Positions 46,360 to 55,275 of a DNA stretch of 64,000 nt are shown here, in pieces. The stretch spans positions 165,637 to 229,636 of the forward strand of contig NZ_BAABWJ010000008.1 of the NCBI RefSeq assembly GCF_040372805.1. Reading direction: 5' to 3'. Each line of letters opens with the position of its first letter. The stretch's first letter is position 1. The notes below the pieces were generated by a model, which searched no databases, was not told the origin of the DNA, and worked only from the letters and a program-made list of their open reading frames with translations. The stretch comes from Pseudoteredinibacter isoporae_A (GTDB lineage Bacteria; Pseudomonadota; Gammaproteobacteria; Pseudomonadales; Cellvibrionaceae). The position numbers and the translations under genes were made by a program.

Positions 46360-47229
46360 ATGGCCAAAGTTGCAAAGAAGACAGCGAAACGTAAAGCTGC
46401 ATCGAAAAAAGCAAGCGCAAGCAAAGCAAAGGTGGCAGTATCACCTGCAACTGCACGCGCACAAACTTCATTAGATAAATTAGTCAAGGAGTTAACCGCT
46501 CAAGCCAAGAAAGTTGCTGCAGCTCGTAAGAAAGCGGCAGCCGCCAAGAAAAAATCCGGTAAAAGCAAAAAAGCTGCTGATAAGCGCGCTGCGAAGTCTG
46601 CCAGTGCGGCGGTAAGTAAAGCGGCTGATAAAGCTAAAACGCTGCGCGGTAAGATCTCAACCGCTAAGCAAAACCTGGCGGCCGCCAAGAAAGCCGAAGC
46701 TGCTAAGGCTGCTCAAGCCGCAGCGAAAGCTCGAGTAGAGGATTTAGAAGCCAAATTGGCCGCTAAAGCTGAAGCTGATCTGGCCAAAGCCGTAAAAGCC
46801 TTCCAAAGCAAATGGGAAGCTAAGCGTAAGGCTGCGGATAAGAAGAAAGTCAGTACAATGGCGAAAAAGCTGGATGCTAAGCTGAAAGCCGCAGAGAAGA
46901 AAGAAAAAGCCAAAGCTGCCGCTGCCGCTAAAAAAGCCGCTGCGAAAGCTAAGGCGGCTGAAAAGAAAGCGGCCGCTAAAGCAAAGGTTGCCGCTAAAAA
47001 AGCAGCCGCCAAAGCCAAAGCAGCCGAGAAGAAAGCGGCTGCACGGGCAAAAGCTGCTGAGAAGAAAGCGGCTGCTAAAGCCAAGGCTGCTGCCAAAAAG
47101 GCCGCTACTAAAGCTAAAGCCAAGCCTAAAAAAGCAAAAAAAGCCAAGCCTAAGGCCAAACCAAAGGCTAAGCCAAAGGCAAAAGCGGCTACCAAGAAGC
47201 GCGGTCGCCCCGCTAAAAAGAAGAAGTAA
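46360..47229 (+). CDS. algP: AlgP-like, histone H1-like Lys/Ala-rich protein
   Basis: 289-aa, extremely basic protein of mostly Lys and Ala, resembling the C-terminal tail of eukaryotic histone H1 and the Pseudomonas AlgP/AlgR3 DNA-binding protein. From residue 191 it contains six tandem 11-residue units of the form KKAAAKAKAAE, then a KPKAKPKAKPKAK stretch and an AT-hook-like RGRP near the end. It probably coats or compacts DNA and may influence transcription. The start at 46360 has GAGGAGAA upstream. A terminator follows. The symbol is by resemblance only. Confidence 0.8.
   Translation: MAKVAKKTAKRKAASKKASASKAKVAVSPATARAQTSLDKLVKELTAQAKKVAAARKKAAAAKKKSGKSKKAADKRAAKSASAAVSKAADKAKTLRGKISTAKQNLAAAKKAEAAKAAQAAAKARVEDLEAKLAAKAEADLAKAVKAFQSKWEAKRKAADKKKVSTMAKKLDAKLKAAEKKEKAKAAAAAKKAAAKAKAAEKKAAAKAKVAAKKAAAKAKAAEKKAAARAKAAEKKAAAKAKAAAKKAATKAKAKPKKAKKAKPKAKPKAKPKAKAATKKRGRPAKKKK
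46930..47127 (+). repeat. Six tandem 33-bp repeats
   Basis: Six in-frame 33-bp units encode KKAAAKAKAAE variants within the algP-like gene. Unit sequences differ mainly at third positions, so the repeat is older than a recent expansion. Confidence 0.85.
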
Positions 47230-47256
47230 TCACGCTTCTTTAGCTGCATGAGAATA

Positions 47257-47290
47257 AACCCGTCCCTGCGTTGCAGAGGCGGGTTTTTTT
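47257..47290 (+). terminator. Rho-independent terminator of the algP-like gene
   Basis: AACCCGTCCCTGC / GCAGAGGCGGGTT stem (one wobble, one mismatch) followed by a T7 run, 27 bp after the stop. Confidence 0.88.
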
Positions 47291-47422
47291 ATGCCTCGAG
47301 CATTTATGGGATTTGGGTGGGTTAGTAGCGAGACATGCGGTGCTGAGCGACAAATTAATCTGAACAGAGCCCTGGATTTAGAGTAAAATTCGCTTTTTTG
47401 AATTTGCAGGTTTGTACCCCCT

Positions 47423-48190
47423 ATGAGCTATATTCTCTCTCTGGATACCGCTTCGGACTATTGTTCGGTGGCCATTGTTGATGCCCAACAGCAAAAGAAT
47501 CTGGCTGCGCCGGATATCAGAGAGCTGCGTCGCCAAGCGCCCCGACAGCACACTCAGTTACTGTTGCCCATGGTGGATGAATTATTACAGCAGGAAGGTG
47601 TCGATAGAAAGGAGTTGAAAGCGATTGCGTTTGGGGTTGGCCCGGGTTCGTTTACCGGCCTAAGAATCAGTTTTTCGGTTGTGCAAGGTTTGGCTTACGG
47701 CCTGAACATTCCAGTTTTGCCCATTTCGACTTTGGCGGCGATGGGGTCAGCCGCGGCGCATTCGGTGCTGGCTGACGCGAACTCTGTAGTCGATGGCAAA
47801 CAGATTATTCTAAGTTGCCTGGATGCCCGCATGCAGCAGGTCTATTGGGGCGCGTACCAATACGATGGTGATGGCGTGTCGGCCCTGCAAGATGACGCTC
47901 TGGATGACCCTGACATTGCTGCGGAAAAAATGCAGCAGCTCATCGACGATCAAGGGGCGGTTGCTACATTGTCCTGTTGTGGGCCAGGTTGGCACTATTC
48001 AGAATTATCGACTTTACTGGGAAAAGCTACTGCGCAAGATAGGGCGATTGAGCCTTGGGCGATAGACATTTTACGTTTGGGACTGGTGCAATGGCAGGCC
48101 GGTAACGCGCAAGATATTCGCCAAGTCCAGCCCGTGTACCTGCGCAATGAAGTGAGTTGGGAAAAACGCCAACGCATTCGTCAGCCTTAA
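47423..48190 (+). CDS. tsaB: tRNA threonylcarbamoyladenosine factor TsaB
   Basis: 255-aa ASKHA-fold protein that partners TsaD and TsaE in making t6A37 on ANN-decoding tRNAs. The N-terminal ILSLDTASDYCSVAIVD and the central GVGPGSFTGLRIS are family signatures. Placement near adk matches Pseudomonas. Confidence 0.94.
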   Translation: MSYILSLDTASDYCSVAIVDAQQQKNLAAPDIRELRRQAPRQHTQLLLPMVDELLQQEGVDRKELKAIAFGVGPGSFTGLRISFSVVQGLAYGLNIPVLPISTLAAMGSAAAHSVLADANSVVDGKQIILSCLDARMQQVYWGAYQYDGDGVSALQDDALDDPDIAAEKMQQLIDDQGAVATLSCCGPGWHYSELSTLLGKATAQDRAIEPWAIDILRLGLVQWQAGNAQDIRQVQPVYLRNEVSWEKRQRIRQP

Positions 48191-48237
48191 TATAGTATCA
48201 GGGAAGCTTGATTTGATTGGTGGTTTCAGGAGAGATG

Positions 48238-49032
48238 ATGGATAGTCTACAGGCGATTATTTTAGCCTTGTTGCAGGGACTCACCGAGTTTCTGCCCATC
48301 TCGAGTTCAGGGCATCTGATTTTACCGTCGGCCTTGTTTGGCTGGCCTGATCAAGGCTTGGCGTTTGATGTTGCCGTACATGTGGGCTCACTCCTAGCCA
48401 TCGTATGGTTTTTTCGCAAGGATATTGGGGCGATTGCTTCCGGTTCTATCGAGAGCTTGCAGAATCGGCAGTGGAATTCGGAAAGCCAAACGCTTCTGTT
48501 TTTGTTTGTGGCCACTGTGCCGGCCGGCTTAGCTGCTTTGGCTTTTAATGATTTTATTGAGCGCGAATTGCGTTCTCCGCTGGTGATTGCGACAACGACC
48601 TTGTGCTTTGGTCTGTTGCTGGCGGTGGCCGACAAGTTAGGTACACGTGAAAAATCTCTGATAAAAATGACCTTGTGGGCCGCGTTTATTATTGGCTGTG
48701 CTCAAGCGATTGCATTAATCCCCGGCACGTCGCGTTCAGGGATCACCATGACGGCGGCATTGCTATTGGGCTTTCAGAGAGATGCTGCTGCCCGTTTTTC
48801 TTTTCTCATGTCGATACCCATTATTGTACTGAGTGGCGGCTACAAGGGCCTGGAGTTGGTTTCTCAATCGGCCCCACAGTGGGATTTAATTGCTATCGGT
48901 GTATTGGTTTCTGCATTGTCGGCGTACGCATGCGTGTACTGGTTTATGGCGGTGATAGAACGCATGGGAATGCTCCCCTTTGTTTTATATCGAATTGTTT
49001 TAGCGGCGATTCTGTTTGCTCTGTTTGTTTAG
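48238..49032 (+). CDS. uppP: Undecaprenyl-diphosphate phosphatase
   Basis: 264-aa integral membrane enzyme (about seven transmembrane segments) that recycles the C55 lipid carrier for peptidoglycan and other polymers and gives background bacitracin tolerance. Signature motifs are QGLTEFLPISSSGHLIL and PGTSRSGITM. Two consecutive ATGs occur; the second at 48238 has better spacing from AGGAGA. Confidence 0.94.
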   Translation: MDSLQAIILALLQGLTEFLPISSSGHLILPSALFGWPDQGLAFDVAVHVGSLLAIVWFFRKDIGAIASGSIESLQNRQWNSESQTLLFLFVATVPAGLAALAFNDFIERELRSPLVIATTTLCFGLLLAVADKLGTREKSLIKMTLWAAFIIGCAQAIALIPGTSRSGITMTAALLLGFQRDAAARFSFLMSIPIIVLSGGYKGLELVSQSAPQWDLIAIGVLVSALSAYACVYWFMAVIERMGMLPFVLYRIVLAAILFALFV

Positions 49033-49155
49033 TCGATTAGGCGGCAAACGAGGCGAAATGAGAAGGCTGGTCTATTATGTCAATAAACACGTATTCATTT
49101 GATGGTTCGTTTGATTAGCGAATCACACTTACCAGATTGATGGCTGGAGAATAGT

Positions 49156-50028
49156 ATGCATCAAAAAGTCGCATTTATCGGATTGGGTGTTATGGGGTAT
49201 CCCATGGCGGGTCATCTTCAAAAAGCGGGTTGCCCGGTGACCGTGTACAATCGCAGCACAGAGAAAGCTGAACGTTGGAAAGCCGAATTTGGCGGTGAGA
49301 TGGCGCTGACGCCTAGAGAGGCTGCCGAAGGTGCTGAGATCGTATTTACCTGTGTAGGTGATGACAATGATATCCGCGAGGTTTGCCTCGGTGATGATGG
49401 TGCCTTTGCCGGTATGAAAGTCGATGCGGTACTGGTTGACCATACGACAGCATCGGCTGAAGTGGCCCGTGAACTGAATCAAGAAGCGAAACGCCTCAAG
49501 CTGCATTTTCTGGATGCTCCCGTTTCAGGCGGTCAAGCGGGTGCTGAAAATGCTTGCCTTACGGTCATGGCTGGTGGTGATGTAACGGTTTTTAATCATG
49601 TGAATCCGGTGATTGATCACTATGCTCGTTCCTGCCGTTTACTAGGGCCAAGTGGTGCGGGGCAACTGTGCAAAATGGTGAATCAGATTTGTATTGCGGG
49701 CCTGGTGCAAGGTTTGGCAGAGGGCTTGAACTTTGCAGAGAAAGCAGGTTTAGACGCGCATCAAGTGGTGGATGTGATTTCCAAAGGTGCTGCGCAATCC
49801 TGGCAGATGGAAAATCGCTATCGCACGATGCTGGCCGGTGATTACAATCATGGTTTTGCGGTGGACTGGATGCGCAAAGATCTGGCTGTCGTATTGCAGG
49901 AAGCCTCCCGAATCAATGCGTCGCTGCCCGTCACTGCGACCGTTGATCAATTTTATAACGATGTTCAGATGATGGGGGGCGGGCGATGGGATACCTCATC
50001 TTTGCTGGCTCGCTTGAAACGCGACTGA
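49156..50028 (+). CDS. Beta-hydroxyacid dehydrogenase (3-hydroxyisobutyrate / tartronate semialdehyde reductase family)
   Basis: 290-aa NAD(P)-dependent enzyme. The Rossmann motif is FIGLGVMGYPMAGHLQKAG, the substrate motif DAPVSGGQAGAENACLTVMAGG and the catalytic Lys173 in GQLCKMVNQICIAG. Cofactor discriminator residues after the second strand (YNRSTEK) suggest NADP. The exact substrate (3-hydroxyisobutyrate, succinic or tartronate semialdehyde) cannot be told from sequence. A single transcription unit is likely. Confidence 0.85.
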   Translation: MHQKVAFIGLGVMGYPMAGHLQKAGCPVTVYNRSTEKAERWKAEFGGEMALTPREAAEGAEIVFTCVGDDNDIREVCLGDDGAFAGMKVDAVLVDHTTASAEVARELNQEAKRLKLHFLDAPVSGGQAGAENACLTVMAGGDVTVFNHVNPVIDHYARSCRLLGPSGAGQLCKMVNQICIAGLVQGLAEGLNFAEKAGLDAHQVVDVISKGAAQSWQMENRYRTMLAGDYNHGFAVDWMRKDLAVVLQEASRINASLPVTATVDQFYNDVQMMGGGRWDTSSLLARLKRD

Positions 50029-50059
50029 GGCGCCTTTAAGACATTGTTAACTGCCACCC

Positions 50060-50088
50060 GAAGGCTGTTCCAGCATACCGCAGCCTTC
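50060..50088 (+). terminator. Stem-loop after the dehydrogenase gene
   Basis: Perfect GAAGGCTG / CAGCCTTC inverted repeat with a 13-nt loop, 31 bp after the stop. The following T tract is poor. Confidence 0.4.
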
Positions 50089-50288
50089 TTGACAGAGTCT
50101 CCTTTTCAAGAACGCTTCTTCCTTGGCGTTCAACATCAGAAAAGCAGACGCCCCTGCCGATACTTTGGATGTTCAGGAGTGTTGAATGTCCTGCTTCAAG
50201 GCCGTTGATCAAGCTGAGCTTTGGCCTTAAAACTGCTAAGATACGCGCACCGGTGATTTCGCTGTGAGTTTAATAGTTAAGGGGATGT

Positions 50289-51590
50289 ATGACTGCCAAC
50301 GATCAAGCGGCTGCGAATCAGTTTTTGCAGCGCTGTATAGAATTTCTCGATGAATCCGTAACACCGTTTCATGCCGTACAGGCCATGGCTAAACGCCTGG
50401 ATGCGGCTGGTTTTCAAGCACTGAATGAAGCGGATGCCTGGCAGTTGTCCCCAGGGAACAAATATTATGTCTGTCGGAACGATTCTTCGATCATTGCCTT
50501 TGTTTTCGGTAAGAGTGATCCTGTTGAACACGGCCTGCGCATGTTGGGTGCGCACACAGACAGCCCTTGCCTTAAAGTAAAACCGCAGCCGGATCTTCAC
50601 CAACAGGGTTACGCACAGCTGGGTGTAGAGATCTACGGTGGCGTCTTACTCAATCCTTGGTTTGATCGAGACCTGTCTCTGGCAGGGCGGGTAAGCTACA
50701 GTGATGCGAATCAGCAATTGCAATCCGCGTTGATCGATTTCAAACGTCCTGTGGCGACTATTCCCAGCTTAGCGATTCATCTGGATCGAGGTGTTAACGA
50801 TAAACGCAGCGTCAACCCTCAAACCGATATGCCGCCGGTGTTAGGCCTGAGTGACGAACCGATGGATTTCCAACATTTGTTGCGCGAAGAACTTCTGGCC
50901 CAGCAGCCGGAGCTGGATATCAATCAGATTCTGGATTTTGAGATCAGTTGTTATGACTGTCAGGGCGCCGGCCAGCTCGGCCTCAATGGTGACTTTTTGG
51001 TCAGCGCACGATTGGATAACCTTTTGAGTTGCTTCATTGGTTTGGAATCCTTGCTGGACGCGGATGGGGAGCAGAGTTGTCTGTTGGTCTGTAACGATCA
51101 TGAAGAGGTGGGCAGTGCTTCGGCTTGCGGTGCCCAGGGACCAATGTTGGCCAGCTTTTTAGAGCGCATTTGGCCTGAGATTACCCCACGTGAACAGCTG
51201 ATCAATCGCAGTGTGATGATCTCTGCGGATAATGCCCATGGGATTCACCCGAACTTCCCAAATAAACACGATGGCAATCATGGTCCTAAGCTCAATGCGG
51301 GACCGGTGATTAAAATTAATGCCAATCAACGTTATGCCAGTAACAGCGAGACGTCGGGTTTGTTTAAGTTGCTCGCCGAAGAGTTACCGGTACAAACCTT
51401 TGTGACCCGAGCGGACATGGGCTGTGGCAGTACCATCGGACCGATTACGGCCACTGAGATCGGTGTTCGAACTGTCGATGTCGGGGTGCCGACCTTTGGT
51501 ATGCACTCTATTCGGGAAACGGCCGGTAGTGAAGACTGTTACACCATGTATCGGATTTTTAATAGATTTTTGGCGAAACAAAGGGTATAA
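50289..51590 (+). CDS. apeB: M18-family aspartyl aminopeptidase
   Basis: 433-aa dizinc aminopeptidase that removes N-terminal acidic residues from peptides. Zinc-ligand motifs GAHTDSPCLKVKP, SARLDNLLS and NDHEEVGSASACGA, and the C-terminal GMHSIRETAG, are all present. No signal peptide was seen, so it is cytoplasmic. Confidence 0.92.
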   Translation: MTANDQAAANQFLQRCIEFLDESVTPFHAVQAMAKRLDAAGFQALNEADAWQLSPGNKYYVCRNDSSIIAFVFGKSDPVEHGLRMLGAHTDSPCLKVKPQPDLHQQGYAQLGVEIYGGVLLNPWFDRDLSLAGRVSYSDANQQLQSALIDFKRPVATIPSLAIHLDRGVNDKRSVNPQTDMPPVLGLSDEPMDFQHLLREELLAQQPELDINQILDFEISCYDCQGAGQLGLNGDFLVSARLDNLLSCFIGLESLLDADGEQSCLLVCNDHEEVGSASACGAQGPMLASFLERIWPEITPREQLINRSVMISADNAHGIHPNFPNKHDGNHGPKLNAGPVIKINANQRYASNSETSGLFKLLAEELPVQTFVTRADMGCGSTIGPITATEIGVRTVDVGVPTFGMHSIRETAGSEDCYTMYRIFNRFLAKQRV

Positions 51591-51771
51591 CCTGAAGTTC
51601 TGGATGACAGGGAATCTGTAATATCAGTCGAAATTATTGAATGCTGACCTCACCAGGGAAGGGTCGAAATGGCAAAAACTGCTGTTATCGTATATAAGAA
51701 TTTATATAACAATATTGCTGGGAATAGGCATGATCTTGATGTCTTCCCGGTTATGGGTGTGCGGCTCAGTA

Positions 51772-52830
51772 ATGACAATAAATAAAGAAATATTACAACT
51801 GTTCTCTCCTTTTGACAGCCTGTCCAGCGACTTTCTGGAAAGTGCTATTGAGCGGATCAGTGTTCGCGAGTTTAAAAAAGGCGATGTGCTGTTCCAGCGC
51901 GGCAAAAAACTCTCGGAAACCTTCTATTTACTCAAAGGTGGCGTTGATTTACTCGCCGCTGATCTATCCCGAATCAGTGTTAACCACACCAGTCCCCAGG
52001 CACGCCATCCGTTGTGCAATACCCAGCCGGCAAGGGTAACGGCATTTGCAAAAACCGACGTCACGGCTTTAGTCATCGAGCGTGATTTTCTGGATTTGGT
52101 GATGGTATGGAGCGAATCCAGTTTGCTCGATGGCGCTGGAATTGATCCTACAGATGAGTTTGATACCGATCCAATTATTGAAGAGCAGCTCAGTACCGAC
52201 TGGATGAGTGTTTTATTGGCTGCACCACTTTTTTCCCGAATTCCTCCTGGCAATATTCAAGCCTTGTTTCAACGATTTATTCCTCGTAATGTCAGTAAGG
52301 GTGAAAAAGTTGTCGTGGTCGGAACCAAGGGCGATTACTTTTACGTAATCAAATCGGGAACCGCTCAAGTTCTCGATTCGGCGGGCTATTGCAAAGCCAA
52401 TTTAGGCACCGGTGACTACTTCGGAGAAGAAGCGTTGATCGGTGATACGGCGCGCAATGCAACGGTGGAAATGAGCAGCGACGGAGAACTGATGTGCCTG
52501 GGTAAAGAAAGCTTTGCGGAGCTCTTGCACCGGCCTCTGGTTAATTATGTATCGGTCACTGAATTTTTTAAGTTGCAACAGTCTGGCCGTTCTATTCGAC
52601 TCATCGATGTGCGTTTGCCCATCGAATTCAAACAACAGCAATTGTCGGGCTCCGTCAATATTCCGCTTTCTTATTTACGCCCCAAGCTCGCTGAAATGTC
52701 TAAAGACGTATTGTATGTGGTCAGTGATTATGGAGGGCGCCGCTCTGAAGTGGCTGTGCAGCTCATGGTACAAGCCGGTTTGGATGTGCTGTTATTGCGC
52801 AGCAGTGATGTTCAGGAAGTCGAGCTCTAG
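51772..52830 (+). CDS. Cyclic-nucleotide-binding protein with degenerate rhodanese tail
   Basis: 352-aa protein of three modules. The first cNMP-binding-like fold is at about 10-110, degenerate with no phosphate cassette. A second cNMP domain at about 150-255 has a good phosphate-binding cassette (FGEEALIGDTARNATVE, Arg228). A rhodanese-like domain at 262-350 ends in DYGGRRSEVA, where Asp319 replaces the catalytic cysteine of the CxxGxRS loop. It has no DNA-binding domain and no transferase activity is expected, so it looks like a ligand-controlled adaptor. The start at 51772 is chosen from the domain position; upstream ATGs would add a hydrophobic 45-residue segment. It lies just before a QTMAN-like gene. 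Confidence 0.75.
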   Translation: MTINKEILQLFSPFDSLSSDFLESAIERISVREFKKGDVLFQRGKKLSETFYLLKGGVDLLAADLSRISVNHTSPQARHPLCNTQPARVTAFAKTDVTALVIERDFLDLVMVWSESSLLDGAGIDPTDEFDTDPIIEEQLSTDWMSVLLAAPLFSRIPPGNIQALFQRFIPRNVSKGEKVVVVGTKGDYFYVIKSGTAQVLDSAGYCKANLGTGDYFGEEALIGDTARNATVEMSSDGELMCLGKESFAELLHRPLVNYVSVTEFFKLQQSGRSIRLIDVRLPIEFKQQQLSGSVNIPLSYLRPKLAEMSKDVLYVVSDYGGRRSEVAVQLMVQAGLDVLLLRSSDVQEVEL

Positions 52831-52856
52831 GTGTTTGCTGAGATTCGCTATTGGCA

Positions 52857-54035
52857 ATGACCCAGGCAACTGATAATTACCCCCGTGCACTTTTGCTTTC
52901 TGCGTATGATGCCCAGAGTCATCGCTATTGGCGTCGACAACTCTGCCAGGGCTTACCCGACTGGCAATGGACGGAATTGAGTTTACCCCCACGTTATTTC
53001 AGCTGGAGGCAGCGCGGAAACAGCCTGTCGTGGGCGTTTAAACAACGAGATATACTCACGCAGGACTATGAATTTTTATTGGCCACGTCCATGGTCGATC
53101 TGTCGGCATTGCGAGGTTTTGTACCCGAATTGGCCCGGTTGCCTACGGTACTTTATTTCCATGAAAATCAATTTGCCTATCCTCAAAGCACTCGCCAGCA
53201 TAGCCCTGTTGAACCCCAGTTAACGAGTATTTACAGCGCGCTGTGTGCCGATAGTATTCTTTTCAACAGCCAGTTCAACTTGGACAGCTTCATGGCCGGC
53301 GCTCGTGCTTTGTTAAAGGCGATGCCGGATCATGTCCCCAAAGGATTAATGGAGCAGCTTAGTGAGCGCGCGCGAGTGCTGCCGGTGCCTATTAGCCCTT
53401 ATGTTTCAAAAGTGCCAAATTCAGCTCAGGTACGCCGACATGAAAAAGCGTTGCGCATTCTTTGGAATCACCGCTGGGAGTATGACAAGGGGCCGGAACG
53501 CTTGTTGGCGGCAATTGAACGTCTGGATCGTCAACTCAAGTCCCTGCCTGAACAGGAACGCCCCGATATACGCTGGTTAATTCTTGGTCAGAGTTTTCGC
53601 AATGTGCCTGAGGAATTTGCTCAAATTCAGCGCATTCTTACGGCCAGTGATAGCCCGATGGCCCTCGAAGCTTGGGGTTACGAGCCCTGCGTGCACAGCT
53701 ATCAATCTCATATGCATTCAGCTGATGTGGTGCTGTCCACCGCGGAACACGATTTCCAAGGCTTAGCGATACTGGAGGCCCAGGCGGAGGGCTGCTATCC
53801 ATTGCTCCCCAAACGGCTCGTTTACCCGGAATGGTTTGATGAATCGCTCTGTTATCCCTCCTCGACGATTGCACATGAGGCAGAGGGGTTGGCCGCCGAG
53901 ATTTGCAAACTCGCCGCTCACAAGATCCAGCAGGGCAAGCTGCCGGAAGTGGTTAGTCGGGTCGACTTTGATTGGTCTGCATTGGGACCGGACTATCAGC
54001 GTACCTTTCATTCCTTGCGTAAGAAGCCCGTCTAA
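52857..54035 (+). CDS. GTDC1/QTMAN-like glycosyltransferase (tRNA-queuosine mannosyltransferase family)
   Basis: 392-aa GT4-type glycosyltransferase. The N-terminal domain (about 10-170) matches the DUF3524/QTMAN_N pattern: LLLSAYDAQSHRYWRRQLCQ, PTVLYFHENQFAYP and SILFNSQFNLDSFM. The C-terminal GT-B donor domain has LRILWNHRWEYDKGPERLL and STAEHDFQGLAILEAQAEG. Human GTDC1 (QTMAN) mannosylates queuosine in tRNA-Asp; a similar activity here is inferred from family only. The ATG at 52857 is used; a TTG 6 bp earlier is an alternative, and neither has a strong ribosome site. Confidence 0.78.
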   Translation: MTQATDNYPRALLLSAYDAQSHRYWRRQLCQGLPDWQWTELSLPPRYFSWRQRGNSLSWAFKQRDILTQDYEFLLATSMVDLSALRGFVPELARLPTVLYFHENQFAYPQSTRQHSPVEPQLTSIYSALCADSILFNSQFNLDSFMAGARALLKAMPDHVPKGLMEQLSERARVLPVPISPYVSKVPNSAQVRRHEKALRILWNHRWEYDKGPERLLAAIERLDRQLKSLPEQERPDIRWLILGQSFRNVPEEFAQIQRILTASDSPMALEAWGYEPCVHSYQSHMHSADVVLSTAEHDFQGLAILEAQAEGCYPLLPKRLVYPEWFDESLCYPSSTIAHEAEGLAAEICKLAAHKIQQGKLPEVVSRVDFDWSALGPDYQRTFHSLRKKPV

Positions 54036-54119
54036 GGCTCGCTTTGCTCCATCGTCCAAGCCCTGTATCATAGCGGCGCCCGGCAGCAATGGCTGCCCTT
54101 GAAAAAATTTGGACCAAGC

Positions 54120-55148
54120 ATGAGCAGCAAAGAAAAACAACGTATTCTCACCGGTATTACGACTTCGGGAACGCCCCATATTGGTAACTATGTTGGCGCC
54201 ATCCGACCGGCTATCGAAGCCAGTCGCAATCAGGACAATTTGTCTTTTTACTTCCTGGCGGATTTTCACGCCTTGATTAAATGTCAGGACCCGGATCTGG
54301 TTGCTCAATCGACCCGAGAAATTGCTGCAAGCTGGTTGGCGCTTGGTTTGAACCCGGAAGAAGTGGTGTTTTATCGCCAGTCCGATATCCCCCAGATCGC
54401 TGAACTCTGCTGGATGCTTAATTGTGTGTGCGCCAAGGGCTTGATGAATCGTGCCCATGCATACAAAGCCGCCGTTGATCAAAATGGCGAGGCTGGCGAG
54501 GACCCGGATTTCGGTATCACCATGGGACTGTTCAGTTACCCGGTGTTAATGGCGGCGGATATTTTGATCTTCAATGCCAATAAAGTACCTGTTGGTAAAG
54601 ATCAAATTCAACATGTGGAAATGGCCCGAGATATGGGCCAGCGATTTAATCATTTGTTTGCCAGCAAAAAGAAACCGCTGTTTACGTTGCCCGAGTACGT
54701 GGTCGATGATGATGTTGCTGTGCTGCAAGGCCTGGACGGCCGTAAAATGAGTAAAAGCTACGGCAATACCATCCCTCTGTTTTTGGGCGAAAAACAGCTG
54801 CGCAAACACATTAACAAAATCAAAACCAACTTGCTTGAGCCCGGTGAACCAAAAGACCCGGATACTTCCACGGTATTCCAGATCTGGAAAGCGTTTGCTA
54901 ACGAACAGCAGCAAGCTGATATGCGCCAGGCGTTTGCGGACGGTATCGCTTGGGGCGAAGCCAAAAAAGAACTGTTTGAACTGATCAATAATGAACTGGC
55001 AGAACCTCGAGAGCGCTACAACGAGCTTCTGGCCAATCCATCTTACATCGAAGATGTGTTGCAAGCTGGGGCCGAAAAAGCACGCAGTTACAGCGAGCCG
55101 TTACTCGACAAAGCTCGCAGCGCGGTAGGCATTCGTAAGCTGGGTTAA
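54120..55148 (+). CDS. trpS: Tryptophanyl-tRNA synthetase
   Basis: 342-aa class I synthetase charging tRNA-Trp. The HIGH-like motif is HIGNYVGA and the KMSKS motif is GRKMSKSYGNT. The start at 54120 has GGA 6 nt upstream; a TTG 21 bp earlier would add seven residues. Length is standard. Confidence 0.95.
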   Translation: MSSKEKQRILTGITTSGTPHIGNYVGAIRPAIEASRNQDNLSFYFLADFHALIKCQDPDLVAQSTREIAASWLALGLNPEEVVFYRQSDIPQIAELCWMLNCVCAKGLMNRAHAYKAAVDQNGEAGEDPDFGITMGLFSYPVLMAADILIFNANKVPVGKDQIQHVEMARDMGQRFNHLFASKKKPLFTLPEYVVDDDVAVLQGLDGRKMSKSYGNTIPLFLGEKQLRKHINKIKTNLLEPGEPKDPDTSTVFQIWKAFANEQQQADMRQAFADGIAWGEAKKELFELINNELAEPRERYNELLANPSYIEDVLQAGAEKARSYSEPLLDKARSAVGIRKLG

Positions 55149-55165
55149 GCTTGATGAAACTATTA

Positions 55166-55202
55166 CCATTCGACGGCAGCGGGTCTTGCGGTTGTCGAAT
55201 GG
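55166..55202. terminator. Stem-loop between convergent trpS and bioA
   Basis: Perfect CCATTCGAC / GTCGAATGG inverted repeat enclosing a 19-nt loop. No T tract on either strand, so its function as a bidirectional terminator is uncertain. Confidence 0.4.
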
Positions 55203-55275
55203 CAGAATGTCAGTCCGGTATTTCTTGCCTGACTCACAGCGCGTACTCTGCATTTTAGTTGGGAATTGCGTGAGT

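Noticed and set aside
46713..47249. 178-codon antisense frame rich in Ala/Phe/Leu
   Set aside because: Mirror image of the Lys/Ala repeats of the algP-like gene; antisense frames stay open in such repeats.
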